The notes below the pieces were generated by a model. The model was not told the origin of the DNA. It worked only from the letters and a program-made list of their open reading frames with translations, and did no database searches. A stretch of DNA of 64,000 nucleotides from Artocarpus heterophyllus (Eukaryota; Streptophyta; Magnoliopsida; Rosales; Moraceae), in contig CM046332.1 of the NCBI GenBank assembly GCA_025403435.1, forward strand, positions 4,723,596-4,787,595. The letters run 5' to 3'. Position numbers and translations under genes: made by a program. This document shows, in pieces, positions 23,514-33,556 of the stretch (the first letter of the stretch is position 1; every line of letters begins with the position of its first letter).

Positions 23514-24211
23514 TAGGGCTGGCAATTTGGGTCAGGACACGATGGTATGACGCGAACCCTACACGAAAAATGCGGGTTAGGGTTGGGAAAATAGGCCTTA
23601 GGTTAGAATTGGGTCGAACCCGCCTGACCCGCAAAAAAAAAAAAACAGGTTGGGTTTGGTTCAACCCGAATCAACACGAAATCAACCCGAAATAACCCGC
23701 CAAAAATGTGTCGAAATCAGGTTGACCTGAAAATTGTTAATCAACCCGTGTAACCCAAATTGAACTCGTGTGACCTTAATATAACCCATAGAACCTGAAA
23801 TTAATTTTAATGTGTCACATTAGTCTAACATTTGTTGTATATCTAACTTGACATGATTCTAATTTCTAGCATATTTGTTTTTGTTAAACTTATACAAAGT
23901 TCTGTTAACTTTTTTGATGGTTTTGTTTTGTTGGGTTATTGTTTATTTTGTAGGCTTATTGTTGGGTCTATCGTGTTGCGGGTCTATCGGGTTTAGCGGG
24001 TCAGTGTGTCGTGTCAACACAGCATGCACAAAGTAGCATATTTCAGGTAGCACGGGTCGGGTCGGATCAACCCACCTACACGTCAGGTTGTGTCCAGGTT
24101 GGGCTTTTTTGACCTGTTAGGTCACGGGTCAGGTTTGGGTTTGGGTTGGCAATTTATATAAGGGCTTAACCCGACCCAAACCCGACCTGTGGACCCAAAT
24201 TACCAACCCTG
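23514..24211. mobile_element. Non-autonomous hAT element with 8-bp target duplication
   Basis: The ends TAGGGCTGGCAATTTGGGTC and (reverse complement of the right end) CAGGGTTGGTAATTTGGGTC form a ~20-bp terminal inverted repeat. GTTTATTA at 23506-23513 and 24212-24219 is an 8-bp direct repeat, the hAT size. The 698-bp body has many AACCCG/CGGGT words near both ends, typical subterminal repeats. The 100-codon frame inside (23393-23695) overlaps the left end and is not a transposase. Confidence 0.85.
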
Positions 24212-24380
24212 GTTTATTAGCATCTAGATTTTCCATTCAATCAGTTAGTCAATAAAGAATTCTATCAATCTTTTTCCTTTATCGAGAGGTAGAAATGTGC
24301 TTGTGGATCCCAAAGGCCCCACTAGACTTCCAAATAAGGACTTCTTTTTTTTTTAAGTGAAGAGGATTTTTTGTGATCTT

Positions 24381-24385
24381 CCTCC
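24381..24385. repeat. Left target-site duplication of Copia element B (CCTCC)
   Basis: CCTCC is repeated at 43504-43508, directly outside the two LTR ends. Confidence 0.8.
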
Positions 24386-24401
24386 TGTTGGAAACGTAGT
24401 A
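24386..24401. repeat. 16-bp duplication at the outer LTR terminus
   Basis: The LTR begins TGTTGGAAACGTAGTA and then TGTTGGAAACAAAGTG, so the first ten bases occur twice. The partner LTR starts only once (TGTTGGGAACACAGTG). The target duplication CCTCC lies outside the extra copy, so the extra 16 bp were present when the element inserted or arose within it later. Confidence 0.75.
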
Positions 24402-24788
24402 TGTTGGAAACAAAGTGCGCAGCGGAATTTTAAAAATTTTTCATCAGAGTAATTTCTAAAACACAAGTTTGACATGCTATATGTATAAATTAGACAGATC
24501 TTACTAACCTTTGTGTGAAGAACCCCCGCAACCTGTGTAGAGAAGTAACGTTCCAGAAGAGCCTCAACCAACTGGTCTTCTTTGCTATTCTCTATCCACA
24601 ATCGGAGTGAGTGTGGGCTCACACGTACAGCTCTTCCACCGGTGACTCTCCTTCTAACAAATAGAGAGAACCCAAAGCTAGTGTTCGTGATTTGTGAACA
24701 AAACTATCAGAGAGTTTTTCAGATGCTCACTAGAAGAGTATCACTCTTAATCTCTCAATTGATCAGAGTAAATCATGAGACTCACTCC

Positions 24789-24798
24789 CTTTTTATAG
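24789..24798 (-). promoter_or_regulatory. Predicted TATA box of element B 3' LTR
   Basis: The minus strand reads CTATAAAAAG within GGCTATAAAAAGGGAGTGAG. The same sequence is present at 41839-41848 in the other LTR, and element A has GTTATAAAAAG at the corresponding place. Confidence 0.6.
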
Positions 24799-24914
24799 CC
24801 ATTGGTCCTGGGTCAGTCCTTATCAGATTAGGTCTCAAAAACTTGAAACAGAATCAAATTCGGATCAATATCTGATAAGATCCGCGTGAAAATGCATAAT
24901 CTTATTTCTCGCTG

Positions 24915-24928
24915 ATCGGCAGGCCGAA
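24915..24928. repeat. Single CGGCAGGCCGAAC motif in the element B 3' LTR
   Basis: ATCGGCAGGCCGAACTCCCG occurs once here. The paired LTR has five at the same point (41968-42062). Confidence 0.85.
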
Positions 24929-26366
24929 CTCCCGAGAAAAAATCTTCGCGAATCTTTTATTTTCACCCGAGATTCTAAAGGATAAAGTCTCAGTTTTGAT
25001 TCAAATAACCTAATAGAAAAGATATCTGATCAAAACAAACTTTATCAAGATAATCTCTAAGAAAATAAATCAATTCACAATAATTCTACAAGTTTATCTT
25101 GATCTAATTTATCCAAAATTAAATCAACCGATAAACAGACAAGAATTATCCGATCCTAATAATTCAACAAGTTTATCTTAAATTAATTTTATTACAAAAT
25201 TAATTCAACCAATAAACAGACATGAATTATTTGATTCTTACAAATTTTAAACCAATCTGATAATTCCGACATAAGTCACCAATTATTGAAAAAGCACGCC
25301 GTGTCGTTACAGGATTTTGTGAGCTAGCAAAGGGGACCAAAATGGACCTATAAAGTTCAAGCTCATGATAATTATGAAACCTAATATTCCAGATATACAT
25401 TTCACAATTATCAACTCCAACGCTACTCCACTAAAAGCTTGGAGCTGCACTCTCAAACTTTATAGAATTACGAAGCTCGTGTAGCTAAGTCTCCATGATA
25501 TATCATAATGTATCGTATCCCCATATGATAATCCATAATCGGCTTAAGGATAAGTTTTGTCTTACCTTCCTGATTATTTTTATCTTACGTTCCATTGTCT
25601 CACCAATAGAAAACTTACCATCCAAAGATAGTAAACCATTCGGTTACACCTATGTATCCAAATGGTTGAGCGCTCCAGTTTTTCGATTACTAAACAATGC
25701 ATATAAGAGGATATCATTACTCCTAAAGAGGAGCTATGGATTCTATATCTATGAATAACAAGTCTACGCTATCAAGAGTCATGCCTCCAACATACCGGCA
25801 TGCATACCACTATTGAGATGTGGATGTCACCCATTGGTACATCAAAAGACACAAGTTGAGACAACGGGCCCACTATTCATCTCAGGATTAAGATACAATG
25901 CAAATGATTGTCTAAAGTGAATCGATTTGCTAAGACAAAATTATTAATCCAAATCAATTCACTTTATGTCCCGATCCAACACATCATCACCTATGACAAC
26001 GCGCCAATGTTTCTATTCACGGAGGCCAACTCTGATGGTCAAGACAAACCATCTCCCAAAAGGGATATAGACAACATAACAATCTATTCATGAATAAAGC
26101 ACCCAACTTTATTCCCTCGATTGCAGATCATATGTTTCAGACCATCACCTTAAGAATCATGTCTTCCGCATAATCATCCCATCATATGCCCAATTCTTAA
26201 GGTTTAGACCGACAGTCTCAGACTACTGTTTGCTTAACATACATTTAACAAATATGAATGTAAAGAGGACAATATTTGGTATATATAAATGAATAAATTC
26301 TTTATTGATAAAAATGTCTCCAAAAACATATTACATTTTTACTCCTTAGGGCATACATGTCTAACA

Positions 26367-26381
26367 ATCTCCCACTTGCAC
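26367..26381 (-). promoter_or_regulatory. Polypurine tract of element B
   Basis: The minus strand reads GTGCAAGTGGGAGAT directly before the LTR start TGTTAG, the expected plus-strand primer. Confidence 0.8.
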
Positions 26382-27574
26382 TAAGTGAGTAAATACAGCA
26401 AATTTTGCATCCCCATAGCTTCCACATGCACCTCGAAGACTCTCCCAGTAAGTGTCTTCGTAAAAGGATCAGCTAAATTGTCCTCTGACGCGATCTTGCA
26501 CACCGTGACATGCCCGCCCTCAACGAAGTCCTTTATCACATGATACTTTCGATCAATATGCTTACTCTTCTTGTGAAATCTTGGTTCCTTAGCATTAGCT
26601 ACCGCCACACTGTTATCACAGTACAGTGATACCACTTTATCCATACCAGGAACTACCTCAAGATCCCCAAGGAACTTGCGGAGCCACACTGCTTCTTTCG
26701 AAGCATCACTAACCGCCACATACTCGGCCTCCATCGTTGAATCCGAAGTGCAATCTTGCTTCACACTTCTCCAACTGATGGCACCGACACCCAGAGTAAA
26801 CACAAACCCGAAGTCGATTTCCTAGAATCCAGACAGGATTGAAAAGCTGAATCAGTGTATCCTGGAGGAGTTAAATCCTCACCCGAATACACAAGAATAT
26901 ACCCTCGAGTCCTTCTTAGGTACTTGAAAATATGCTTTACCGTAACCCAATGGTTCGGTCCTAGATCCGCCTGAAATCGACTTATAATCCTGACCGCATA
27001 GCTAATATCCGGTCGTGTGAAAAGCATGGCATACATGAGACTACCCACTGCCAAAGCATAAGGCACCTTCTTCATGTATTCTCTTTCTTCATAAGACTTT
27101 GGAGAGTCATTCTTAGAAAGAGTAACTCCAGACCTAGATGGTTGCCCACCTTTCTTGGAATCCTGCATTGCAAACCTTCTGAGAATTTTATCTATGTAGC
27201 AGGCCTGTGACAAAGCTATCATTTTTTTCTTCCTATCCCGAAAGATCTGGATACCAAGAACAAAATTAGCCTCACCCAAGTCCTTCATGTCAAACTACTT
27301 GGTCAACCATAATTTGACCGATGACAATGCCCCAACGTCATTGCCAATTAGCAGAATGTCATCCACATAGAGCAGTAGAAAAACCACCTTCCCATCTTTA
27401 ATGTGTTTGTAAACACATGGTTTATCCACATTTTGTGAGAACCCATAAGTCTTGATCACTTGATCAAATCTTATGTTCCAAGAACGGGAAGCCTGCTTAA
27501 GTCCATAAATTGACTTTAGCAGCTTACAAACCTTACCCTCTTGACCCGCGACCTTAAACCCGTCTGGTTGTTTC
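26381..27574 (-). pseudogene. Element B reverse transcriptase (C-terminal part) and RNase H
   Basis: Translation on the minus strand from 27574 gives the continuation of the Copia RT (QPDGFKVAGQEGKVCKL, SIYGLKQASRSW) and the catalytic motif YVDDILLIGND. RNase H motifs follow: MEAEYVAVSDASKEAVWL, the active-site LYCDNSVAVANAKEP, and NLADPFTK near the end. A TAG stop at 27295-27297 replaces a residue just before FDMKDLGEA, and a frameshift lies near 26800. The stop codon at 26381 is adjacent to the polypurine tract. The upstream half of the same gene continues at 37134 beyond element A. Confidence 0.9.
27570..27574. repeat. Left target-site duplication of element A (GTTTC)
   Basis: GTTTC is repeated at 37134-37138 at the other end of element A. 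Both copies lie in the RT gene of element B. Confidence 0.9.
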
Positions 27575-27952
27575 TGTTGGAATTAAAACATGAAATGCAG
27601 TGGAAGGAACAGATCGTTGACAAACAAAAATTTTCTGAAAACTTTGTTCATCGGGAATAGATATATAATTTTAATTACAGAAAGCTTCAGCAATTTTTTT
27701 TACTAACCTTTTGAAGACTATCAGGGTATCCTAGCTTTCCTCTTTGACACCACGATCTTCCAAACCAGGCCTCCACACCAATGGAAAGACGAGTGGGCGT
27801 CAAACTGCAAGAATAAATTTTCCTCACACTTTTCTGAATCTGCTATGTACTCAACACATGAGATAGCAGACCTTTTTCTTTAGAGAAGAACTCTCAATTT
27901 TCTCTCTAAAAATTATGTGAATAAAAATTACTGAGATAACAGTTATCTCTCC

Positions 27953-27963
27953 CTTTTTATAAC
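27953..27963 (-). promoter_or_regulatory. Predicted TATA box of element A 3' LTR
   Basis: The minus strand reads GTTATAAAAAG, about 200 bp before the purine/pyrimidine-rich leader. The identical sequence lies at 35522-35532. Confidence 0.6.
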
Positions 27964-28132
27964 TGAGCCATTAGTAATTTTTTCTTTTCTTTTTCTTTTC
28001 CGTTCCTTTTTCTTCTTTTCTTTTCCGTTTTCTTCTTTGTTTCCTGAATAATTTTTTTTTTGTGAGATTCCTTATATATATATATATATATATTCACGTT
28101 TACGGAATGAAAACGTTGCCTTTTTTTTTTTA

Positions 28133-28215
28133 GGAACCGAATCAGATTCGGTTCCTTATTTTTATATATATATATATATATAAAGGGGAAACGTGACTTT
28201 CACGTTTCCTTCCCC
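28133..28215. promoter_or_regulatory. Two perfect palindromes flanking a TA tract in the LTR
   Basis: 28133-28155 has arms GGAACCGAATC / GATTCGGTTCC around one base. 28185-28215 has arms GGAAACGTGA / TCACGTTTCC around CTT, with outer GGG/CCC pairing. Both are conserved in the other LTR at 35706-35728 and 35766-35796. The second contains ACGTG/CACGT, the core recognised by plant bZIP factors. A role as enhancer elements is inference. Confidence 0.7.
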
Positions 28216-29552
28216 TTTTTTTTATTTATATTATATTAATATATGTATATATTAATATATTATAAAATCTTATATATACATATATATAAAAAGATTTGCT
28301 TCAAAACCATATATATATATAAATCTCAATTCAAAAATAAATCACATTTATTTAAGAACAGATTTTAACAACAATCAATTAATTAACTAATGCTCAGTTA
28401 AATATGATAACATTTATCACATTACATTATGTGTCATAGAAAACATTTTTCTGTGTCACGTTAATAATTCAAGTGTGAAAAAATTAATTCAGAATTCAAA
28501 AATTCCGAATTAAACATGTATAATTCATTCTATGCAAAAATCCAATATAGTGTTACAGAGGTGGTAGTGGGGATCTATGGACCAATAACCCAAGCTCCAA
28601 TAAATTTGACATTTAATCAAACTCTTTAATTAATGTGCCAAATTTATTAGTTTCAGTGTTGCTCCACTAAAAATCTGAAACTGAACTCTTGAGATTACAG
28701 TAAAATTACTCAAAGAAAATTAACGAGTAGTCCATTGATATAATCATTACATATAAGTCAGTCCTCCATAAATAGTTCATAATAAGAGCTAGGTTCAATT
28801 TCCGTTCACCTCTCTTATTACATCTTTATCCTTGAGTTCCAATAATTCTCTAATGAACAATTAATTCATAATCTTATTATGAACGAGCGCTCTATTGTTC
28901 AAACCTTGAATTATCACTCAAGAGAACTATTTTTATAACTTCCTTAGGGAAGGAATGGATTTCATATCTGTATAATATTATTCCCAGCCATTTATTACTT
29001 TATGTTTCCAAGATGCTAAGTTATAATCTATGCTTGGACAAATCTCACCATGTAAGTCAAAAAACATAATGTAATAAATAGGAGTCTAATAAATACTCAG
29101 GATTAAGACTGTCAAATATATGATCATCATAGTGATAAATTTGAATACTCTATTTGTAACGGATGATTATTAGAGATTCATAATTTATCTGGTCCAGTCC
29201 TATATAATCTCATTATATAAAGTACCTCCAATCCAATGTCTCTACATTAATAGTCCGGATAATGACTATTTTATTTTAGATGAGATTGGACCGTACTTGT
29301 AATTTTTAATTAAAGATCCCAAACTTTAATTAATTATTACGGACTATTTAGATTATTATCTATAAATTTTATCCCTAAGTAAATAACATTTATATGCTAA
29401 ATTTATAGTCACATAAATAATCATGGAATTTTCTTGATGTTTATAAATGTATTCATAATACATATAATCAACCAAAATAATAATAAATGTCATTTTATTT
29501 ATTTATTAGCAATATGTACAATGTCACAGCTTTTAGGGCACCAAACCCAACA

Positions 29553-29567
29553 ATCTCCCACTTGCCC
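29553..29567 (-). promoter_or_regulatory. Polypurine tract of element A
   Basis: The minus strand reads GGGCAAGTGGGAGAT directly before the LTR. Confidence 0.85.
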
Positions 29568-31795
29568 TAAAGCAGGTGAGACATGTCTCTAAGTCCTAAG
29601 CCTTCCAAGTGTCCCTCAAAGCTCTTTGCAGGTAACGTCTTGATGAAAGGGTCGGCAAGGTTGTTTTTCGACGCTATCTTCACAACTTCCACATCGCCTC
29701 GATGCACTAGCTCTCTAATCAAATGATATTTTCTTTCTATATGCTTTCCTCTTTTGTGGCTTCTAGGTTCTCTTGAATTTGCCACTGCACCACTGTTGTC
29801 ACAATACAGTGTGAGTGGTTTATCCATGCCTGGAACTACTTCCAAATCATTTAAGAACTTACGGAGCCAAACAGCTTCTTTAGCTGCTTCACAAGCAGCC
29901 ACATATTCTGCTTCCATTGTTGAATCAGCAATACAAGATTGTTTGATGCTTCTCCAAACTATGGCTCCACCACCAAAAGTAAACACTGATCCAGACGTAG
30001 ATTTACGTGTGTCTTTGTCTGATTGAAAATCAGAATCAGTGTATCTAATGGGAATCAAATTCTCACCAGAATAAACTAGCACATAGTTTCTCGTTCTCCT
30101 ATGATACTTGAGAATATGTTTAACCGCTACCCAATGATCTAATCCTGGGTTGGATTGATACCGACTGACTATACCCACCGCATAGCAAATGTCAGGTCTT
30201 GTACACAACATGGCATACATTAGACTTCCTACTGTAGATGCATAGGGTACCCGTCTCATATTTTCTTCCTCTTGAGGTGGCATAGGACACTGCTCTTTTG
30301 AAAGATAAACTCCATGACGTGTAGGCAAATTACCTTTCTTGGAGTTTTGCATCGAAAATCTGATAAGCACCTTATCGATATACGATGCCTGAGACAGCGC
30401 CAACAGTTTGTTCTTGCGATCTCTTATGAGTTGGATTCCAAGAACATAACTTGCTTCTCCTAAATCTTTCATTTGGAAATTGCTGGCGAGCCATTTCTTT
30501 ACATCAGAAAATACGCCTACATCATTCCCAATGAGTAGGATATCATCTACATAAAAAACCAAGAAGACCACCTTCTTATCTTTGATGTACTTGTAAACAC
30601 AAGGTTCATCAGTATTTTGATCGAAACCATAAGATTTGATCGCTTCATCAAATCTCAAGTTCCAAGATCTTGAAGCTTGCTTGAGTCCATAGATGGACCT
30701 CTGCAACTTGCAAACTTTTTGCTCTTGACCTTTGACTACACACCCTTCTGGTTGCACCATATAGATGCTTTCCTCAAGATAGCCATTCAAAAAAGAAGTC
30801 TTGACATCCATTTGCCATATCTCATAATCAACACAAGCAGCAATGGATAAAAGAATCCAAATGGATTTAAGCATAGCTACAGGTGAGAAAGTTTCTTCAT
30901 AGTCAACTCCCTCCTTTTGGGTATAACCCTTTGCCACAAGCCTAGCTTTGAAAGTCTCAACTTTCCCATCCACTCCTCTTTTCTTCTTGTAAATCCATTT
31001 GCACCCTATGGGTTTTATCCCTTCAGGTAGGTCTACAAGATCCCAGACCAAATTGGAGTACATGGACTCCATTTCAAGGTTCATAGCCTCCCGCCATTTT
31101 TCCTTCTTAGAAACTTCCATTGCATCACGATATGTCAATGGATCATCTTCACCATTATCAGAGATAGCAACATTTGCTTCTCCAAGTTCCCTGTAGCGAG
31201 TAGGTGGTCTTACGACCCTCCCACTACATCGAGGTGGTATGACATTTTGATAGGAAGATGTGGTCTCCTCATTTTGTCCTTCGACAATAGTTGTCGGTTG
31301 CAGTCTGATCTGATCAGAAAGTAACTCTTCAAGTACAATTTTGCTCCGAGGTTTATTGTTTGTCATATAATCATTCTCGAGAAAAGTGGCATTTGTCGAT
31401 ACAAATACTTTCTTATCCTGTGGACTATAAAACAAACCTCCCCTTATTCCCATTGGGTATCCCACAAATAAGCATACTTCAGAACGTGGTTCCAACTTCC
31501 TAGTCTTACCTTTCAGCACATGTGCTGGACACCCCCATATACGGATATGTTGTATACTAGGTTTGTGACCATTCCATAACTCTAAAGGTGTTTTTGAAAT
31601 AGACTTAGATGGAACTATGTTTAGAAGATATACTGCAGTTTGTAGTGCATATCCCCAAAATGAAGTGGGTAATGATAAGTAGCTAAGCATGGATCTCAGC
31701 ATATCAAGCAACGTTCTATTTCTTCTCTCTGCAACACCATTTTGTTGTAGTGTTCCAGGTGCGGTGAGTTGTGATAGAATACCATGTTCTATCAT
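29567..31795 (-). CDS. Copia pol, integrase C-terminal part, reverse transcriptase and RNase H
   Basis: 742 codons on the minus strand in the same frame as the gag-protease part, separated from it only by a TGA at 31832-31834. Residue numbers are within this open part. 1-60 carries the end of the integrase core including NGVAERRNRTLLDM with the catalytic Glu. 200-300 holds the start of RT (WREAMNLEMESM, CKWIYKKKRGVDGK). 330-345 is QMDVKTSFLNGYLEESIY, and 415-418 is the catalytic YVDD. RNase H includes SDFQSDKD near 590, MEAEYVAAC near 628 and YCDNSGAVAN near 664. The start codon listed is an internal ATG. The natural product would be the fused gag-pol polyprotein, so this half is probably not translated on its own. 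Confidence 0.9.
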   Translation of the reverse strand: MIEHGILSQLTAPGTLQQNGVAERRNRTLLDMLRSMLSYLSLPTSFWGYALQTAVYLLNIVPSKSISKTPLELWNGHKPSIQHIRIWGCPAHVLKGKTRKLEPRSEVCLFVGYPMGIRGGLFYSPQDKKVFVSTNATFLENDYMTNNKPRSKIVLEELLSDQIRLQPTTIVEGQNEETTSSYQNVIPPRCSGRVVRPPTRYRELGEANVAISDNGEDDPLTYRDAMEVSKKEKWREAMNLEMESMYSNLVWDLVDLPEGIKPIGCKWIYKKKRGVDGKVETFKARLVAKGYTQKEGVDYEETFSPVAMLKSIWILLSIAACVDYEIWQMDVKTSFLNGYLEESIYMVQPEGCVVKGQEQKVCKLQRSIYGLKQASRSWNLRFDEAIKSYGFDQNTDEPCVYKYIKDKKVVFLVFYVDDILLIGNDVGVFSDVKKWLASNFQMKDLGEASYVLGIQLIRDRKNKLLALSQASYIDKVLIRFSMQNSKKGNLPTRHGVYLSKEQCPMPPQEEENMRRVPYASTVGSLMYAMLCTRPDICYAVGIVSRYQSNPGLDHWVAVKHILKYHRRTRNYVLVYSGENLIPIRYTDSDFQSDKDTRKSTSGSVFTFGGGAIVWRSIKQSCIADSTMEAEYVAACEAAKEAVWLRKFLNDLEVVPGMDKPLTLYCDNSGAVANSREPRSHKRGKHIERKYHLIRELVHRGDVEVVKIASKNNLADPFIKTLPAKSFEGHLEGLGLRDMSHLL

Positions 31796-31831
31796 ATAAT
31801 CCTTGAATTCAGTATCAAGGTATTCTCCTCC

Positions 31832-33556
31832 TCAATCATATCGAAAACTCTTCACCGTCTTTCCTAATTGCTTTTCAGCTTCCGCTTGGAATTCTTTGAA
31901 CTTTCCAAAAGTTTCAGATTTCCTTTGCATTAGGTATATGTAACCATACCTTGAATAATCGTCAATAAATGTGACGAAATATTCGTAACCACCACGGGCT
32001 TGTACATTCATTGGACCACAGACGTCTGAATGTATTAGCTCAAGTGGTTCCTTGGCCCTTTCGCCTTTTGTAGAGAAAGGCCTCTTAGTCATTTTACCTT
32101 CAAGACAAGATTCACAAACTGGTAGAAAACTAACTTTTAGCTCTTTTAAAGGACCTTCCTTTATCAGTCTGTTAATTCTGTCAAGGTTGACGTGACCTAA
32201 TCTAAGGTGCCATAGGTATGTTTCATTATTAGAAGAAATCTTTTGCTTCTTGGGTTTAGGTTGTTCAACTTTGAACATTTTGGTATTGAGCAGTGCTTTT
32301 TCGTTGGGCCTTAAGGTGTAAAGCCCATTTTTCAGATGTGCAGAACAAATATCCAAACCATTTCTAGAAACATTAACATAATTATTATTAAAAGAAACAT
32401 TAAACATTTGTTCAAACAACCTGGAAACAGAAATCAAATTTCTGCGAAAACAAGGAATGTAATTAACATTGTCTAAAATTAAAAACTTATTTCTAAAATA
32501 AAGTTTAACAACTCCCACTGCTCTTGCCGAAACAACCTCTGCCGTTCCCACTCTCATCGTTTGTTCCCCGTCGGCAAGCTCCCTTGAAGAACTAAGCATC
32601 TGCAAAGAAGAACAAACATAGTTAGTTGCCCCTGAATCAATTATCCAAGGTGAAGTATCATCTTCAACTAAACAAGCTTCTAAAACGAGTAAATCTGATT
32701 TACCGTTGTTCTTCTTTTCTTTGAGCTCCTGAAGATACTTCTTGCAGTTTCTCTTCCAGTGCCCAACTATGCCGCAGTGGAAACATTTTCCTTTAGGCTT
32801 CTTTTGGTTGGAGCTCTTTATGTTGTTGTTGCTTTTGTTCTTCTTAGGTTGCCCTCCATTCTTAAACTTACCACTTCCTTCAGTCCCCTTCCTCTTCTTA
32901 TTTTTTTGGGCAGAAGAGGAGGGTTGAGCTTCTGCAACATTTGCCTCAGCTTCTTTAGTCTTTTCTTTCGAAATAGACTCGAAGGTTTGAAGCTCATTAA
33001 GCAACTCAGTCATGTTATATTTCAGCTTGTTAATGAAATAGTTGCTTTTGAACTGAAGGAACGCAGGGGAGAGGGTTTCTAAAATCATCCCCACTTGTGT
33101 GGCTTCATCTATCATAGCCCCGTTGACCTCGGCCTCATGGAGATAGTTAACCATGTTGAGAACATGTTCTCTGACCGAAATCCCTGCCTTCATTTTTGCA
33201 TTCATTACTGCCTTAACGGCTTCGTGGCGAGCCTTTTCAGAAGGTTTACCAAACATGTCTTGTAGAGACTGCATTATCTCATAAGCGGTCTCCATGCTTT
33301 CGTGCTTCATCCTAAGCACGTCAGACATCCCAGCCAAAAGAAAACAGCGGGCCTTGTTGTTTGCCTGAATCCAACGATCATATGCTTCCTGTACATTACG
33401 AGGAGCATTGGCAGCAGGCTCTGGAGGACATTCCTCCGTCAGGACAAACTTGTAACTTTCGCAAATTAGTACAATGTTCATGTTACTCTTCCACTTGACA
33501 AAATTATCTCCGGTTAATTTTTCATTTGAGAGAATTGCGATGATTGGATTAGACAT
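31832..33556 (-). CDS. Copia gag, protease and integrase N-terminal part
   Basis: The start MSNPIIAIL at 33556 is chosen over an in-frame ATG 30 nt upstream because the homologous element B gag starts at the corresponding MSKNTLSLIL. Gag (UBN2/retrotransposon-gag type, about residues 1-200) contains LTGDNFVKWKSNMNIV and a zinc knuckle CFHCGIVGHWKRNC (CX2CX4HX4C) near residue 258. The protease active site is IIDSGATNYVC near 305. The integrase zinc-binding region is HLRLGHVNLDRI ... CESCLEGK, followed by the core start LIHSDVCGPM and FVTFIDDYSRYGY. The frame ends at TGA (31832-31834) just before GGEYL, a position that usually carries Arg. A CGA-to-TGA change would explain it. Confidence 0.9.
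   Translation of the reverse strand: MSNPIIAILSNEKLTGDNFVKWKSNMNIVLICESYKFVLTEECPPEPAANAPRNVQEAYDRWIQANNKARCFLLAGMSDVLRMKHESMETAYEIMQSLQDMFGKPSEKARHEAVKAVMNAKMKAGISVREHVLNMVNYLHEAEVNGAMIDEATQVGMILETLSPAFLQFKSNYFINKLKYNMTELLNELQTFESISKEKTKEAEANVAEAQPSSSAQKNKKRKGTEGSGKFKNGGQPKKNKSNNNIKSSNQKKPKGKCFHCGIVGHWKRNCKKYLQELKEKKNNGKSDLLVLEACLVEDDTSPWIIDSGATNYVCSSLQMLSSSRELADGEQTMRVGTAEVVSARAVGVVKLYFRNKFLILDNVNYIPCFRRNLISVSRLFEQMFNVSFNNNYVNVSRNGLDICSAHLKNGLYTLRPNEKALLNTKMFKVEQPKPKKQKISSNNETYLWHLRLGHVNLDRINRLIKEGPLKELKVSFLPVCESCLEGKMTKRPFSTKGERAKEPLELIHSDVCGPMNVQARGGYEYFVTFIDDYSRYGYIYLMQRKSETFGKFKEFQAEAEKQLGKTVKSFRYD

Larger units (their letters stand above)
24386..26366 (-). mobile_element. 3' LTR of element B
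   Basis: It matches 41451-43503 along its length. It differs in having only one CGGCAGGCCG motif (24917) where the partner has five, and an extra 16 bp at its outer end (24386-24401). The inner end is TCTAACA at 26366, followed by the polypurine tract. Confidence 0.9.
27575..29552 (-). mobile_element. 3' LTR of element A
   Basis: 1978 bp, TGTTGG...CCCAACA. It contains two (TA)n tracts (near 28075 and 28165) and two perfect palindromic blocks (28133-28155, 28185-28215). Length differences from the other LTR fall mostly in the TA tracts. Confidence 0.95.

Noticed and set aside
29754..31196. Plus-strand open frames opposite the Copia pol gene
   Set aside because: They are antisense shadows of the minus-strand RT and integrase coding sequence.
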